Below are positions 35,410 to 42,565 of a stretch of DNA of 45,135 bases, piece by piece. The stretch spans positions 1 through 45,135 of the forward strand of contig CADAAI010000023.1 of the NCBI GenBank assembly GCA_902785925.1. Direction: 5' to 3'. The notes under the pieces are model-generated. The model was given only the letters and a program-made list of their open reading frames with translations, did no database searches and was not told where the DNA came from. Both the position numbers and the translations under genes were made by a program. Each line of letters begins with the position of its first letter. Position 1 is the first letter of the stretch. Source of the DNA: an uncultured Bacteroidales bacterium. GTDB taxonomy: Bacteria > Bacteroidota > Bacteroidia > Bacteroidales > Muribaculaceae.

Positions 35410-36051
35410 CTAGGCTTTATCGCCTTTGCAGCAGCAATCACCATCGTGGTCTTTGTCGCCCTTGCAGCAGCAATCACCGTCATGGTCTTTGCCGCAGCCT
35501 TCCTTGTCGCAGTCACCTTCGTTGCAGCCGCCACATTCGCCACCGCCGCAACCACCGCACTGATGACGTGGTGGGTTCTTCTCCTCCTCAGTGGCCTCAC
35601 GCACATTGATCACCTTGCCAGCATATTTCACTGTCTCGCCTGCAAGCTGATGGTTGAAATCGATGGTCACAGTGTTGTCGGTCACTTCCTTGACGATTCC
35701 CTCGATGCGCATGCCGTCGCTTGTCATCATAGGCACGAAAGCGCCCTCAAACACACGGTCGCTGTCAAACTCTCCATCGATAACAAAGAGCGATTTGTCA
35801 AGCACCTGAACAAGGTCGGGATTACGCTCTCCAAACGCCTCGATTGGTGAGAGAATGAAGTCGAACTCGTCGCCTGACTTAAGGCCCTCAAGATGAGATG
35901 TGAACGACTCGAGCATGCCCAGCTCGTGACCAAACACGAAGCGGTCGGGTTTGTCGGCTGTAAACTCATAAACCAAGGTGTCGCCTTCACTATCTACCAA
36001 GAAAATCTTGTAGGCGATTTCCACCATTTTGCCTTTGCTGATAATTTCCAT
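35410..36051 (-). CDS. slyD: FKBP-type peptidyl-prolyl isomerase, SlyD-like, with metal-binding tail
   Basis: A 213-residue cytoplasmic prolyl isomerase/chaperone. The FKBP/IF domain covers about 8-150, with F-V-F-G-H-E-L-G-M-L, L-S-P-I-E-A-F-G-E-R and F-N-H-Q-L-A-G-E-T motifs of the SlyD type. After about residue 160 comes a Cys/His/Asp-rich tail (C-G-G-C-G-G-G-E-C, then two copies of K-D-H-D-G-D-C-C-C-K-G-D) resembling the nickel-binding tail of SlyD. The repeat is encoded by a 36-base tandem duplication. A TTG-N20-TACTTTTG promoter lies upstream on the minus strand. Confidence 0.9.
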   Translation of the reverse strand: MEIISKGKMVEIAYKIFLVDSEGDTLVYEFTADKPDRFVFGHELGMLESFTSHLEGLKSGDEFDFILSPIEAFGERNPDLVQVLDKSLFVIDGEFDSDRVFEGAFVPMMTSDGMRIEGIVKEVTDNTVTIDFNHQLAGETVKYAGKVINVREATEEEKNPPRHQCGGCGGGECGGCNEGDCDKEGCGKDHDGDCCCKGDKDHDGDCCCKGDKA

Positions 36052-36082
36052 ATTCTATAGTTGTTGAATGATTTATCCACCA

Positions 36083-36113
36083 CAAAAGTAATGCTTTACT
36101 TGCCAACCCACAA
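36083..36113 (-). promoter_or_regulatory. Promoter of slyD
   Basis: On the minus strand, TTG (36113-36111), 20 bases and TACTTTTG (36090-36083), 31 bases before the start. Confidence 0.7.
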
Positions 36114-36165
36114 GAAAAAATACTACAATTGAGTACGAAAAAAGATTATTTAACCAATCTTTGTG

Positions 36166-36196
36166 TTGGATGATGCCAAATAAGTGTGTAACTTTG
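36166..36196 (+). promoter_or_regulatory. Promoter of the AraC-type regulator
   Basis: TTG (36166-36168), 20 bases and TAACTTTG (36189-36196). The ATG at 36254 lies 57 bases downstream. It diverges from the slyD promoter about 50 bases away. Confidence 0.7.
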
Positions 36197-36253
36197 CATT
36201 CGCTAATCGTTGAAATAAACCAAGAAAGCCCTCTATTAAAAAAATCTTTTGCA

Positions 36254-37153
36254 ATGCCAGAAACGGGAATACAGCAAATCAACCTTAACGATGTGCCTAT
36301 GCTTTCGGCACATGTTAAGTATTTTGACGGCGAGATAGGATTTGCCGACGACATACGCTCGGTTGCCACCCTATCTAAAGTATTCAAAGTTAACTTTGTA
36401 GCGATGATCCATTGCACACAAGGCCACTTGTCGATGAAGGTTAACTCTGTGCGCTATGACATCGGTGCCAACGACGGCCTGCTTATCGACGTGCAGAGCG
36501 TGGTGAGCGACATAAGTTACGATCACGACATGAGCTGCAAGATAGTTTGCATCTCGCTGGAAGGCGGCATCACATTCGTGACAAAGAGCGTGTTTGAGGC
36601 CTTCATCTATTTCAAGCACAACCCTGTTGTTCACTTCTCCCCCGAGGAGAAGGAACTCATGAGTCGATACTACGAACTGGCAGTTTTCAAGATGGAGCAT
36701 CCAGGAGTTGGCTCCAGCGACAAGGAATCGATGCGCACCCTGTTGCGTGCCTACGTCCTTGACATGATAGCCAACCTCACCAGCCACTATGGCGAGGAGC
36801 GCGACATGGCAATGATGCGTCAGGGCGACAAGATTTTTCACCGTTTCGTACTCATGCTCGCCAAGAGCAACGGTAGCCAGCGAAGCGTCAAGGACTATGC
36901 CGACGAACTCTGTGTCTCGTCAAAGTACCTCACCAGCATCTGCCGCACTCACGAGGGAAAGACAGCTAGCGAACTCATCTCGCTCAACACTACCGGGCAC
37001 ATCAAGCAACTGCTTCTCTACAGCACCCTGAGCATTAAAGAGATAGCACAACAACTAGGCTTCGATAACCTCTCATTCTTTGGAAAATACGTCAAAAAAC
37101 ACCTCGGTTACTCACCAAACAAATTCCGCAAAATCAACGGCTACGGCAAGTAA
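36254..37153 (+). CDS. AraC/XylS-family transcriptional regulator
   Basis: A 299-residue regulator: an N-terminal beta-rich sensor half with no clear ligand motif, and a C-terminal AraC-type DNA-binding domain (about 215-298) with two helix-turn-helix units. The second carries S-I-K-E-I-A-Q-Q-L-G-F-D-N-L-S-F-F-G-K-Y-V-K and the H-L-G-Y-S-P-N-K-F-R end typical of the family. The start at 36254 is just behind a strong promoter; the longer frame from 36161 runs through that promoter and is rejected. Targets are unknown. Confidence 0.85.
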   Translation: MPETGIQQINLNDVPMLSAHVKYFDGEIGFADDIRSVATLSKVFKVNFVAMIHCTQGHLSMKVNSVRYDIGANDGLLIDVQSVVSDISYDHDMSCKIVCISLEGGITFVTKSVFEAFIYFKHNPVVHFSPEEKELMSRYYELAVFKMEHPGVGSSDKESMRTLLRAYVLDMIANLTSHYGEERDMAMMRQGDKIFHRFVLMLAKSNGSQRSVKDYADELCVSSKYLTSICRTHEGKTASELISLNTTGHIKQLLLYSTLSIKEIAQQLGFDNLSFFGKYVKKHLGYSPNKFRKINGYGK

Positions 37154-37155
37154 AT

Positions 37156-37314
37156 TGCACTTTCAACGTGAAGACTCCTGGCAAAGTGGCGATTGACGGC
37201 TGCGTGTTCCAGAACGGGGCCAATGTCAAGATAGAGGCTGGAAACATAGAGATTGTGAAAAGTTTCACCGCCGAGCGTGGCGCAAAGGTGGAAATGACGC
37301 AATATGTTGACTAA
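37156..37314 (+). pseudogene. Remnant of the C-terminal end of a lost protein
   Basis: Directly after the AraC-type stop, in another frame, about 52 codons are open with normal coding composition and no start codon, ending in TAA at 37312-37314. The stretch N-V-K-I-E-A-G-N-I-E-I-V-K-S-F-T-A-E-R-G-A-K-V-E resembles the short repeated C-terminal module (V-x-I-x-A-G-x-x-I-x-L-K-P-G-F) of Bacteroidetes surface proteins. It is probably what is left after a deletion fused the end of a secreted-protein gene to the AraC-type gene. Confidence 0.6.
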
Positions 37315-37318
37315 ATAC

Positions 37319-37349
37319 TTGGCAACTTGATTCTAACACTTTATATTTG
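37319..37349 (+). promoter_or_regulatory. Promoter of the 37409 gene
   Basis: TTG (37319-37321), 20 bases and TATATTTG (37342-37349), 59 bases before the ATG. Confidence 0.65.
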
Positions 37350-37408
37350 CAGTTGGAATCATAATAATTAACAAAAAGATTATTAATTCACAAAAACTAA
37401 TAACGATT

Positions 37409-38266
37409 ATGAAAAAGATTACATTTTTATTGTTGGGTCTACTAGTAATGACCAGCGCAAGCGCCGAAGAAAATGAATATGTACCCCTCGTTCGTGAGGG
37501 AGTGGTTTGGGAGTATGTAGTGTATAACTCCGCATTAGGAATTCATGTTGACATGGCAGATATATATTGTCTTGAGTTCAACGGAGAATCTGAATATGGC
37601 CATATGCTCTACCGTACAAATTATGACAAAAATGGTGTGGCACAAGAGCCATATTTGGTAGCTCATGTGAAAGAGGATAATAAAGTTGTATCATACACTG
37701 ATTATTATAATCAGCCTTATTATATCAATATTTATGATTTCAACAAGCTTTATTTCATGCCAGATGAAGCTGCCTATTCATATCAGTTTGGCCATGGAAA
37801 CTATGGTGAACAAAGTTATGAATTATTTACTGTTGAGGTTGGAGGTACCATGCGCAATGGTTATCATATCAACTATGATGCAGAACATGATATTGATTGC
37901 TTTGAATTAAAAGTAATTGAAGGCATTGGCGTTGATTGCAGGTATGGCGACCTACTTAAGCCATACTGTGACTTCGAAACGGGTGTAAGTTCTCTTGTTC
38001 CAGATTATCCTTTCGGTTTTATAATGACTGGACTCTCTGCTGTTTACGAGAATGGAGAACTTGTTTATCAAGGCTGCCTTTATGACGAAGCACAAGAACT
38101 AAAAAATCCCAACGCTATCACCACAGTTGCAGGCGACAAGCAGGTGGCAAACGTGCGTTATTATAACCTTGCAGGCATTGAAAGTGCCGAGCCATTTGAC
38201 GGTGTGAACATCCGCGTCACAACCTACACCGACGGCACCCGCTCCACCGATAAAATCCTCAAATAA
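37409..38266 (+). CDS. Secreted protein with T9SS-type sorting tail, AT-rich gene
   Basis: A 285-residue exported protein. The signal peptide covers residues 1-19, ending A-S-A. The middle is rich in Tyr, Asn and Glu and beta-like (Y-N-Q-P-Y-Y-I-N-I-Y-D-F). The tail (V-R-Y-Y-N-L-A-G-I-E, then G-V-N-I-R-V-T-T-Y-T-D-G and D-K-I-L-K) is T9SS-like and related to that of 33702. Positions 37480-38100 are more AT-rich than the neighbours, which may mean recent acquisition of this part. Function unknown. Terminator at 38295. Confidence 0.78.
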   Translation: MKKITFLLLGLLVMTSASAEENEYVPLVREGVVWEYVVYNSALGIHVDMADIYCLEFNGESEYGHMLYRTNYDKNGVAQEPYLVAHVKEDNKVVSYTDYYNQPYYINIYDFNKLYFMPDEAAYSYQFGHGNYGEQSYELFTVEVGGTMRNGYHINYDAEHDIDCFELKVIEGIGVDCRYGDLLKPYCDFETGVSSLVPDYPFGFIMTGLSAVYENGELVYQGCLYDEAQELKNPNAITTVAGDKQVANVRYYNLAGIESAEPFDGVNIRVTTYTDGTRSTDKILK

Positions 38267-38294
38267 CCCACTCAACATAAAAATGATACAAATA

Positions 38295-38329
38295 AACCGC
38301 CAAGAGGCTGTCACTCTTGGCGGTTTTGA
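38295..38329 (+). terminator. Terminator after the 37409 gene
   Basis: AACCGCCAAGAG (38295-38306) pairs perfectly with CTCTTGGCGGTT (38314-38325), followed by a short T stretch. Confidence 0.85.
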
Positions 38330-38571
38330 TATTGTTTTACAAGCCCTACCACTATTACCTTTGCTCTAACCTCAATGCCATTTTGCATTATTGATGTCTG
38401 CATCTAACGCAATTGTGCATTATGCATTAAGAATTGTGCATTGTATTAAGCGCTCTTTGACATTCTGCCACCCCCACATCACTTAAGAAGCAATGGTGTA
38501 GTTTGTGTATTGCAGCGCATGCACGCTGTTCATTACAATTTGATGCGATGTTTTCTCTTATTCCTGAAAAA

Positions 38572-38725
38572 AGTCAACTGATTCCCATGTTTAAAAATTC
38601 CTGCGCAAGCAGGCTTTGCGACACCGTCAGGTGCAACTTTGTGAGATTAAAAAAAATTTCCATTTTTGTCCCACTTGTCCCAATCATCCCATGAAAACCA
38701 AAAATATTTTTCAAAAGTGTCCCAC
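38572..38725 (+). repeat. Direct repeat, copy 1 (154 bp)
   Basis: From AGTCAACTGATTCC to AAAAGTGTCCCAC this matches 38822-38976 along its whole length, with scattered substitutions and small indels. It contains CCTGC-GCAA-GCAGG (a GNRA-type loop) and CACC-GTCA-GGTG mini-hairpins. Confidence 0.9.
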
Positions 38726-38792
38726 CCAGTCTCAAACGCCACCATGCGCATTCCCTCTCACCTCTCCCCACTTCCCTCTCACCTGACTAAGC

Positions 38793-38828
38793 TGAGTCAC
38801 GTGAGTCAGGTGAGTCAGGTGAGTCAAC
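38793..38828 (+). repeat. 9-bp tandem repeat, four units
   Basis: Four units of TGAGTCA plus two variable bases run directly into the second long direct repeat. Confidence 0.9.
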
Positions 38829-38976
38829 TGATTCCATATTTCAAAATTTCTGCATAAGCAGGCTTTGCGACACCGTCAGGTGCAACTTTGTGAGATTAAA
38901 TAAAAATTTTCCATTTTTGTCCCACTTGTCCCAATCATCCCATGAAACCCAAAATTTATTTTCAAAAGTGTCCCAC
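38822..38976 (+). repeat. Direct repeat, copy 2 (155 bp)
   Basis: This matches copy 1 at 38572-38725. The first mini-hairpin reads CTGC-ATAA-GCAG here, so the stem is kept while the loop has changed. Confidence 0.9.
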
Positions 38977-39001
38977 TTTTCCCTCTTTCCCAAAATCCCC
39001 A

Positions 39002-39038
39002 CTTACAATCCGAAACCAAATTTTAGTGCGAAGCACCA
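39002..39038 (+). repeat. 37-bp direct repeat, copy 1
   Basis: CTTACAATCCGAAACC through GCGAAGCACCA is repeated without change at 39255-39291. It includes the GTGC-GAA-GCAC mini-hairpin. Two further mini-hairpins, GCGC-GTA-GCGC and CTCC-GCA-GGAG, follow copy 1 only. Confidence 0.9.
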
Positions 39039-39254
39039 CAATAATTTTAGCGCGTAGCGCACCAATTTCCACTCCGCAGGAGTGGCAAAATCGAGCCAAC
39101 CGAGTCCAAAAACTAACAACTAATTACTAATAACTAAAAACTCTAAACTATGAACTTGAATTCCTCTCACCTCTTCCCTCTCACCTGAAAATGCATTGCG
39201 GCGTTAGCCCAAATTGTGCATTGTGCATTGTGAATTATGCATTCTTAGAAATCG

Positions 39255-39291
39255 CTTACAATCCGAAACCAAATTTTAGTGCGAAGCACCA
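39255..39291 (+). repeat. 37-bp direct repeat, copy 2
   Basis: Identical to 39002-39038 over 37 bp. Confidence 0.9.
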
Positions 39292-39321
39292 TAAAGATTT
39301 TAGAGCCTCAAGGAACTCTGT

Positions 39322-39363
39322 ACTCTCCACTCTCCACTCTCCACTCTCCACTCTCCACTCTCC
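39322..39363 (+). repeat. 7-bp tandem repeat, six units
   Basis: Six perfect units of ACTCTCC end 16 bases before the tyrS -7 box, so they occupy its -33 region. Variation in copy number would change that region. Confidence 0.95.
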
Positions 39364-39379
39364 CTAACAAAAAAATTCG

Positions 39380-39387
39380 TACCTTTG
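39380..39387 (+). promoter_or_regulatory. -7 box for tyrS
   Basis: TACCTTTG, 43 bases before the ATG at 39431. The -33 position falls in the ACTCTCC repeat and has no TTG. Confidence 0.5.
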
Positions 39388-39430
39388 CACCCGTAATAAA
39401 AGAATACTCACTAATAATGCATATTTTACT

Positions 39431-40723
39431 ATGAACTTTGTAGAAGAATTAACTTGGCGCGGGATGATTGCCAACATAATGCCTGGCACCGAAGAACAAC
39501 TTAATAAAGAGATGACGAGCGCCTATGTGGGCATCGACCCCACCGCCGACTCGCTTCACATTGGCCACTTAGTGAGCATTATGATGCTCAAGCACTTCCA
39601 GCGTGCTGGCCACCGCCCCATCGCATTGATTGGCGGCGCTACTGGTATGATTGGCGACCCCTCGATGAAGTCGCAGGAGCGCAAGCTCATCGACGAGGAG
39701 ACACTTCGCCACAACCAGGAAGCCATTCGCAAACAGCTCGCACATTTTCTTGACTTCGACAGCGACGCACCCAACCACGCTGTGCTAGTCAACAACTACG
39801 ACTGGATGAAGGAGTTCTCTTTCCTGAACTTCATTCGCGACATTGGCAAGCACATCACCGTCAACTACATGATGGCAAAGGACAGCGTCAAGAAGCGCCT
39901 TGCCGCCAATGCCGACCACGGTATGTCGTTCACCGAGTTCAGCTACCAGCTGCTCCAGGGCTATGACTTCCTCTATCTCTATGAGCACGAAGGATGCCGC
40001 TTGCAGATGGGCGGTAGCGACCAGTGGGGAAACATCACCACAGGCACCGAGCTCATCCGTCGCATCAACGGTGGCGAAGCCTATGCCATCACCTGCCCAC
40101 TCATTACTAAGGCCGATGGTGGTAAGTTTGGCAAGACCGAGAGTGGCAATGTGTGGCTCGACCCAGAGCGTACTTCGCCCTACAAGTTCTACCAGTTCTG
40201 GCTTAACGTGAGCGACGCCGACGCTGCCAAGTATATCAAGATCTTCACCGACCTGCCACAAGACGAGATCAAAGCCCTTGAGGAAGAGCAGGAACGCGAC
40301 CCAGGCTTGCGACCATTGCAGAAGCGACTCGCCAAGGAAATCACCACTATGGTACACTCGGCACAAGACTATGAGATGGCTGTTGAGGCTTCGCAGATTC
40401 TCTTCAGCAACAAGGCTAAGGACATCCTGCACAAGATTGACGAGCAGACTCTGCTGTCGGTATTCGAAGGTGTGCCACAGTTCGAGGTAAGCCGCGACGC
40501 TCTCGCCGCTGGTGTTCCCGCTATCAACCTGCTCACCGACGATGCCGCCGTGTTCCCCAGCAAGGGTGAGATGCGCAAGATGACACAAGGCGGAGGCGTG
40601 AGCATCAACAAGGAGAAGATTGCCGACCCCAACATGACTATCGACAACTCCTTCCTGCTCAACGACAAGTACATCCTCGCACAGCGCGGCAAGAAGAACT
40701 ACTTCCTGCTCATCGCAAAGTAA
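39431..40723 (+). CDS. tyrS: Tyrosyl-tRNA synthetase
   Basis: A 430-residue class I synthetase that charges tRNA-Tyr. The HIGH motif is H-I-G-H at 43-46; the KMSKS-equivalent is K-F-G-K-T near 230. The Tyr-specificity stretch with Y-D-F-L-Y-L and G-G-S-D-Q-W-G-N is present, and the S4-like C-terminal domain closes the protein. Length is normal. It is monocistronic, with the repeat island upstream and a palindromic element downstream. tRNA-Tyr is a queuosine tRNA and the queuosine genes start 680 bases downstream, but no direct link is shown. Confidence 0.97.
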   Translation: MNFVEELTWRGMIANIMPGTEEQLNKEMTSAYVGIDPTADSLHIGHLVSIMMLKHFQRAGHRPIALIGGATGMIGDPSMKSQERKLIDEETLRHNQEAIRKQLAHFLDFDSDAPNHAVLVNNYDWMKEFSFLNFIRDIGKHITVNYMMAKDSVKKRLAANADHGMSFTEFSYQLLQGYDFLYLYEHEGCRLQMGGSDQWGNITTGTELIRRINGGEAYAITCPLITKADGGKFGKTESGNVWLDPERTSPYKFYQFWLNVSDADAAKYIKIFTDLPQDEIKALEEEQERDPGLRPLQKRLAKEITTMVHSAQDYEMAVEASQILFSNKAKDILHKIDEQTLLSVFEGVPQFEVSRDALAAGVPAINLLTDDAAVFPSKGEMRKMTQGGGVSINKEKIADPNMTIDNSFLLNDKYILAQRGKKNYFLLIAK

Positions 40724-40739
40724 GTAAGAGGCAGTGGGT

Positions 40740-40880
40740 CTAAAATGCGTACCATTTTAGCTCCCCCTCTAAGATAGACCAATGGTGCAAACCGAATGCA
40801 GAACTGAGCTTGCTCGAGTTATGCTGAGGTGCAGCCCATTGCCGCTGAAAGAGCGGGATAAAGGGGGAGTATGATTTTAG
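40740..40880. repeat. 141-bp imperfect palindromic element
   Basis: Arms match from the outside in: CTAAAAT/ATTTTAG (40740-40746, 40874-40880), CTCCCCCT/AGGGGGAG (40761-40768, 40862-40869), CAATGG/CCATTG (40780-40785, 40836-40841), and a central imperfect GCAGAACTGAGC/CTCGAGTTATGC hairpin. The left end also folds on itself (CTAAAAT/ATTTTAG, 40740-40760), which may terminate or protect the tyrS mRNA. No coding frame and no clear target-site duplication. It could be a MITE-like element or a structured RNA. Confidence 0.65.
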
Positions 40881-40901
40881 GCTTGGAGGCGAAGATTCCA
40901 G

Positions 40902-40954
40902 CGACAATTATTGTTAATAATAAGGATAACAAATAATATTGTCCCTAATTGTCG
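40902..40954 (+). other. Inverted repeat CGACAATTA/TAATTGTCG
   Basis: Perfect 9-bp arms (40902-40910, 40946-40954) enclose 35 AT-rich bases. It lies between the palindromic element and the promoter of the 6S-like RNA. Possibly a protein-binding site. Confidence 0.4.
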
Positions 40955-40984
40955 TTGGACAAAACAAAAAAAATGGCAAAAAAC

Positions 40985-41015
40985 TTGCAAGATTGGCTAA
41001 ACTGCAGTAATTTTG
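40985..41015 (+). promoter_or_regulatory. Promoter of the 6S-like RNA
   Basis: TTG (40985-40987), 20 bases and TAATTTTG (41008-41015) form a full promoter; transcription should begin near 41022, at the base of the long hairpin. Confidence 0.75.
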
Positions 41016-41021
41016 CACCGC

Positions 41022-41224
41022 ATTTGGGACTCAGAGATGAGTTTTATAAATTGCTTGAGTCAAATTTTTATTTATTTTTGAGCAGATTTTGATTCAAGTT
41101 TAAAGATATAGTAGAGGTCTACATATCAAAAACTTGAGAAAAAAGATGCCAAAAAGAATAAAAAGATGACCAAAACAAAAAAGCAACATTTAAGGAATTT
41201 ATAAAACTCATCTCAAGGTCTCGA
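41022..41224 (+). ncRNA. ssrS: Probable 6S RNA (Bacteroidales-type), about 200 nt
   Basis: The RNA predicted from the promoter at 40985-41015 folds into one long rod. The closing stem is 41034-41052 with 41196-41214 (19 perfect base pairs, extended outward by GGGAC/GTCTC). An asymmetric bubble follows (12 nt on the 5' side, 31 nt on the 3' side), then a T-rich/A-rich inner stem (41065-41090 with 41139-41164) and an apical hairpin (CAAGTTT/AAACTTG, then GATAT...ATATC). A closing stem, a large central bubble, a terminal stem and a size near 200 nt are the features of 6S RNA, which mimics an open promoter and binds housekeeping RNA polymerase. No open frame is present. Family membership is inferred from the fold, not from a covariance search. 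Confidence 0.6.
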
Positions 41225-41233
41225 TGTTAAGAT

Positions 41234-41304
41234 TGTCCTATAGTGTAATGGTAACACAACGGTTTTTGGTGCCGCATTTCCTGGTTCGAGTCCGGGTAGG
41301 ACAA
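41234..41304 (+). tRNA. tRNA-Gln (anticodon TTG)
   Basis: The acceptor stem TGTCCTA/TAGGACA, D-arm GTGTAATGGTAACAC, anticodon loop TTTTGGT (anticodon TTG) and T-arm CTGGTTCGAGTCCGG are present; 71 nt with discriminator A. CCA is not encoded. No promoter is seen between the 6S-like RNA and this gene, so it may be processed from the same transcript. Confidence 0.96.
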
Positions 41305-41309
41305 CCTCC

Positions 41310-41338
41310 AGAGAGCCAGCTTAGGTTGGCTCTCTTTG
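41310..41338 (+). terminator. Terminator-like hairpin after tRNA-Gln
   Basis: AGAGAGCCA (41310-41318) pairs perfectly with TGGCTCTCT (41327-41335), with an 8-base loop and a short T stretch. Confidence 0.7.
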
Positions 41339-41399
41339 GTAATATAGAGTTATTGTTTTGACTTAACACTTTATACTTATAACTTAACACCTACCTCTT

Positions 41400-41873
41400 A
41401 TGTCACGAGACAAAGAATCTACCGGAGGCATCACGCTGCTAGGCAACCAGGGCACAAAGTATGAGGACAAGTACAATCCCTCAGTGCTAGAAACCTTTGA
41501 GAACCTGCATCCCGATAACGAATACGTCGTCACATTTGACTGCCCTGAGTTCACTGCACTCTGCCCCATTACTGGTCAGCCCGACTTTGGTCGCATTGTG
41601 ATTCGCTACATCCCTCGCCAGCGCATGGTCGAGAGCAAGAGCTTGAAGCTCTATCTGTTCAGCTTCCGCAACCAAGGGGACTTCCACGAGGATTGCGTGA
41701 ACATCATCATGAAAGACCTGGTCAAGCTCATGGATCCACGATACCTGGAGGTTACAGGCTACTTCAACCCACGAGGAGGCATCGCCATTGTACCCTTTGC
41801 CAACTATGGCGATGAAGAGCATCAAGATATTGTGAAGCAACGCCGCTTAGAAAGTTTCAATAACTGCAAATAA
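41400..41873 (+). CDS. queF: NADPH-dependent 7-cyano-7-deazaguanine (preQ0) reductase
   Basis: A 157-residue QueF of the short (YkvM-like, unimodular) type, which reduces preQ0 to preQ1 for queuosine in tRNA. The catalytic Cys is C55 in [13 protein letters not shown], with D62 as proton donor; the substrate-binding E-S-K-S-L-K-L-Y block follows. It starts the queF-queC-queD-queE row, with 9 bases to queC. A TACTT-like tract lies before the start; I see no preQ1 riboswitch. Confidence 0.96.
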   Translation: MSRDKESTGGITLLGNQGTKYEDKYNPSVLETFENLHPDNEYVVTFDCPEFTALCPITGQPDFGRIVIRYIPRQRMVESKSLKLYLFSFRNQGDFHEDCVNIIMKDLVKLMDPRYLEVTGYFNPRGGIAIVPFANYGDEEHQDIVKQRRLESFNNCK

Positions 41874-41882
41874 CTTAACAAT

Positions 41883-42539
41883 ATGGCAAAAGATGCAGTT
41901 ATAATCCTTTCGGGAGGTATGGACTCATGCACTATGCTACATGAGTACCGCGATGAGATAGCCATGGCCATCACTTTCGACTACGGCTCCACACAGAACC
42001 ACCGCGAGCAGCAGTATGCCGTCAAGCAGTGTCAGGCGTTGGGTATTAAGCACCTAATCATACCGCTAGACTTTATGCATCGCTACTTTAAGAGCGCACT
42101 GCTTGAGAGCCCCGATGCCATCCCCGAGGGAAACTACGATGACGAAAACATGAAGGCAACGGTTGTGCCCTTCCGCAACGGAATCATGCTCGCCATTGCT
42201 TGCGGCATTGCCGAGAGCAACGGCCTGCAACGTGTGATGATTGCCAACCATGCTGGCGACCACACCATCTATCCCGACTGCCGAAAGTCGTTCATCGACG
42301 CCATGTCGATGGCTATGCAGCACGGCACCTACGAAGGCATAGAGGTGTTCGCACCCTACACCACCCTCTCCAAGACCGACATCGCACGGCATGGCAAAGC
42401 TCTAGGTGTAGACTACGCAATGACCTACTCGTGCTACAAGGGCGGAGAGAAACATTGTGGCAAGTGTGGCACCTGTCGCGAGCGCATGGAAGCTCTGCGC
42501 GAAGCAGGCATCCCCGATCCCACCCCCTACGAAAGCTAA
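41883..42539 (+). CDS. queC: 7-cyano-7-deazaguanine synthase
   Basis: A 218-residue QueC that turns 7-carboxy-7-deazaguanine into preQ0 with ammonia and ATP. It has the PP-loop S-G-G-M-D-S at 10-15 and, near the C-terminus, the zinc site C-x8-C-x2-C-x2-C (C-Y-K-G-G-E-K-H-C-G-K-C-G-T-C). Length is normal. It lies between queF (9 bases) and queD (26 bases). Confidence 0.97.
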   Translation: MAKDAVIILSGGMDSCTMLHEYRDEIAMAITFDYGSTQNHREQQYAVKQCQALGIKHLIIPLDFMHRYFKSALLESPDAIPEGNYDDENMKATVVPFRNGIMLAIACGIAESNGLQRVMIANHAGDHTIYPDCRKSFIDAMSMAMQHGTYEGIEVFAPYTTLSKTDIARHGKALGVDYAMTYSCYKGGEKHCGKCGTCRERMEALREAGIPDPTPYES

Positions 42540-42565
42540 TAACTAACAACTAATAAATAACAACT

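Larger units (their letters stand above)
38330..39379. other. Gene-free island of repeats (about 1 kb)
   Basis: Between the secreted-protein gene and tyrS there is no credible coding sequence. The stretch is made of TGCATT-rich runs (38408-38450, 39210-39245), a 154/155-bp direct repeat, a 9-bp tandem repeat, a 37-bp direct repeat, an AACTAA tract and a 7-bp tandem repeat. Open frames here are short, lack family features and run across the repeats. A boxA-like GCGCTCTTTGACATT lies at 38450-38464. Confidence 0.75.

Noticed and set aside
38503..39130. Three short open frames (38503-38694, 38666-38857, 38942-39130) in the repeat island
   Set aside because: They run through the direct repeats, have low-complexity Ser/His/Pro composition and no leader signals or family features.
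39145..39185. A 12-codon frame starting ATGAACTTG, similar to the tyrS start
   Set aside because: It matches tyrS over only a few bases and stops at once; probably chance or a leader-like relic without support.
39322..39363. Possible CRISPR array
   Set aside because: The units are 7 bp and directly adjacent, with no spacers and no cas genes nearby; it is a simple tandem repeat.
41339..41399. preQ1 riboswitch before queF
   Set aside because: The 60-base leader is an AT-rich TACTT-type tract with no stem and no typical aptamer tail.
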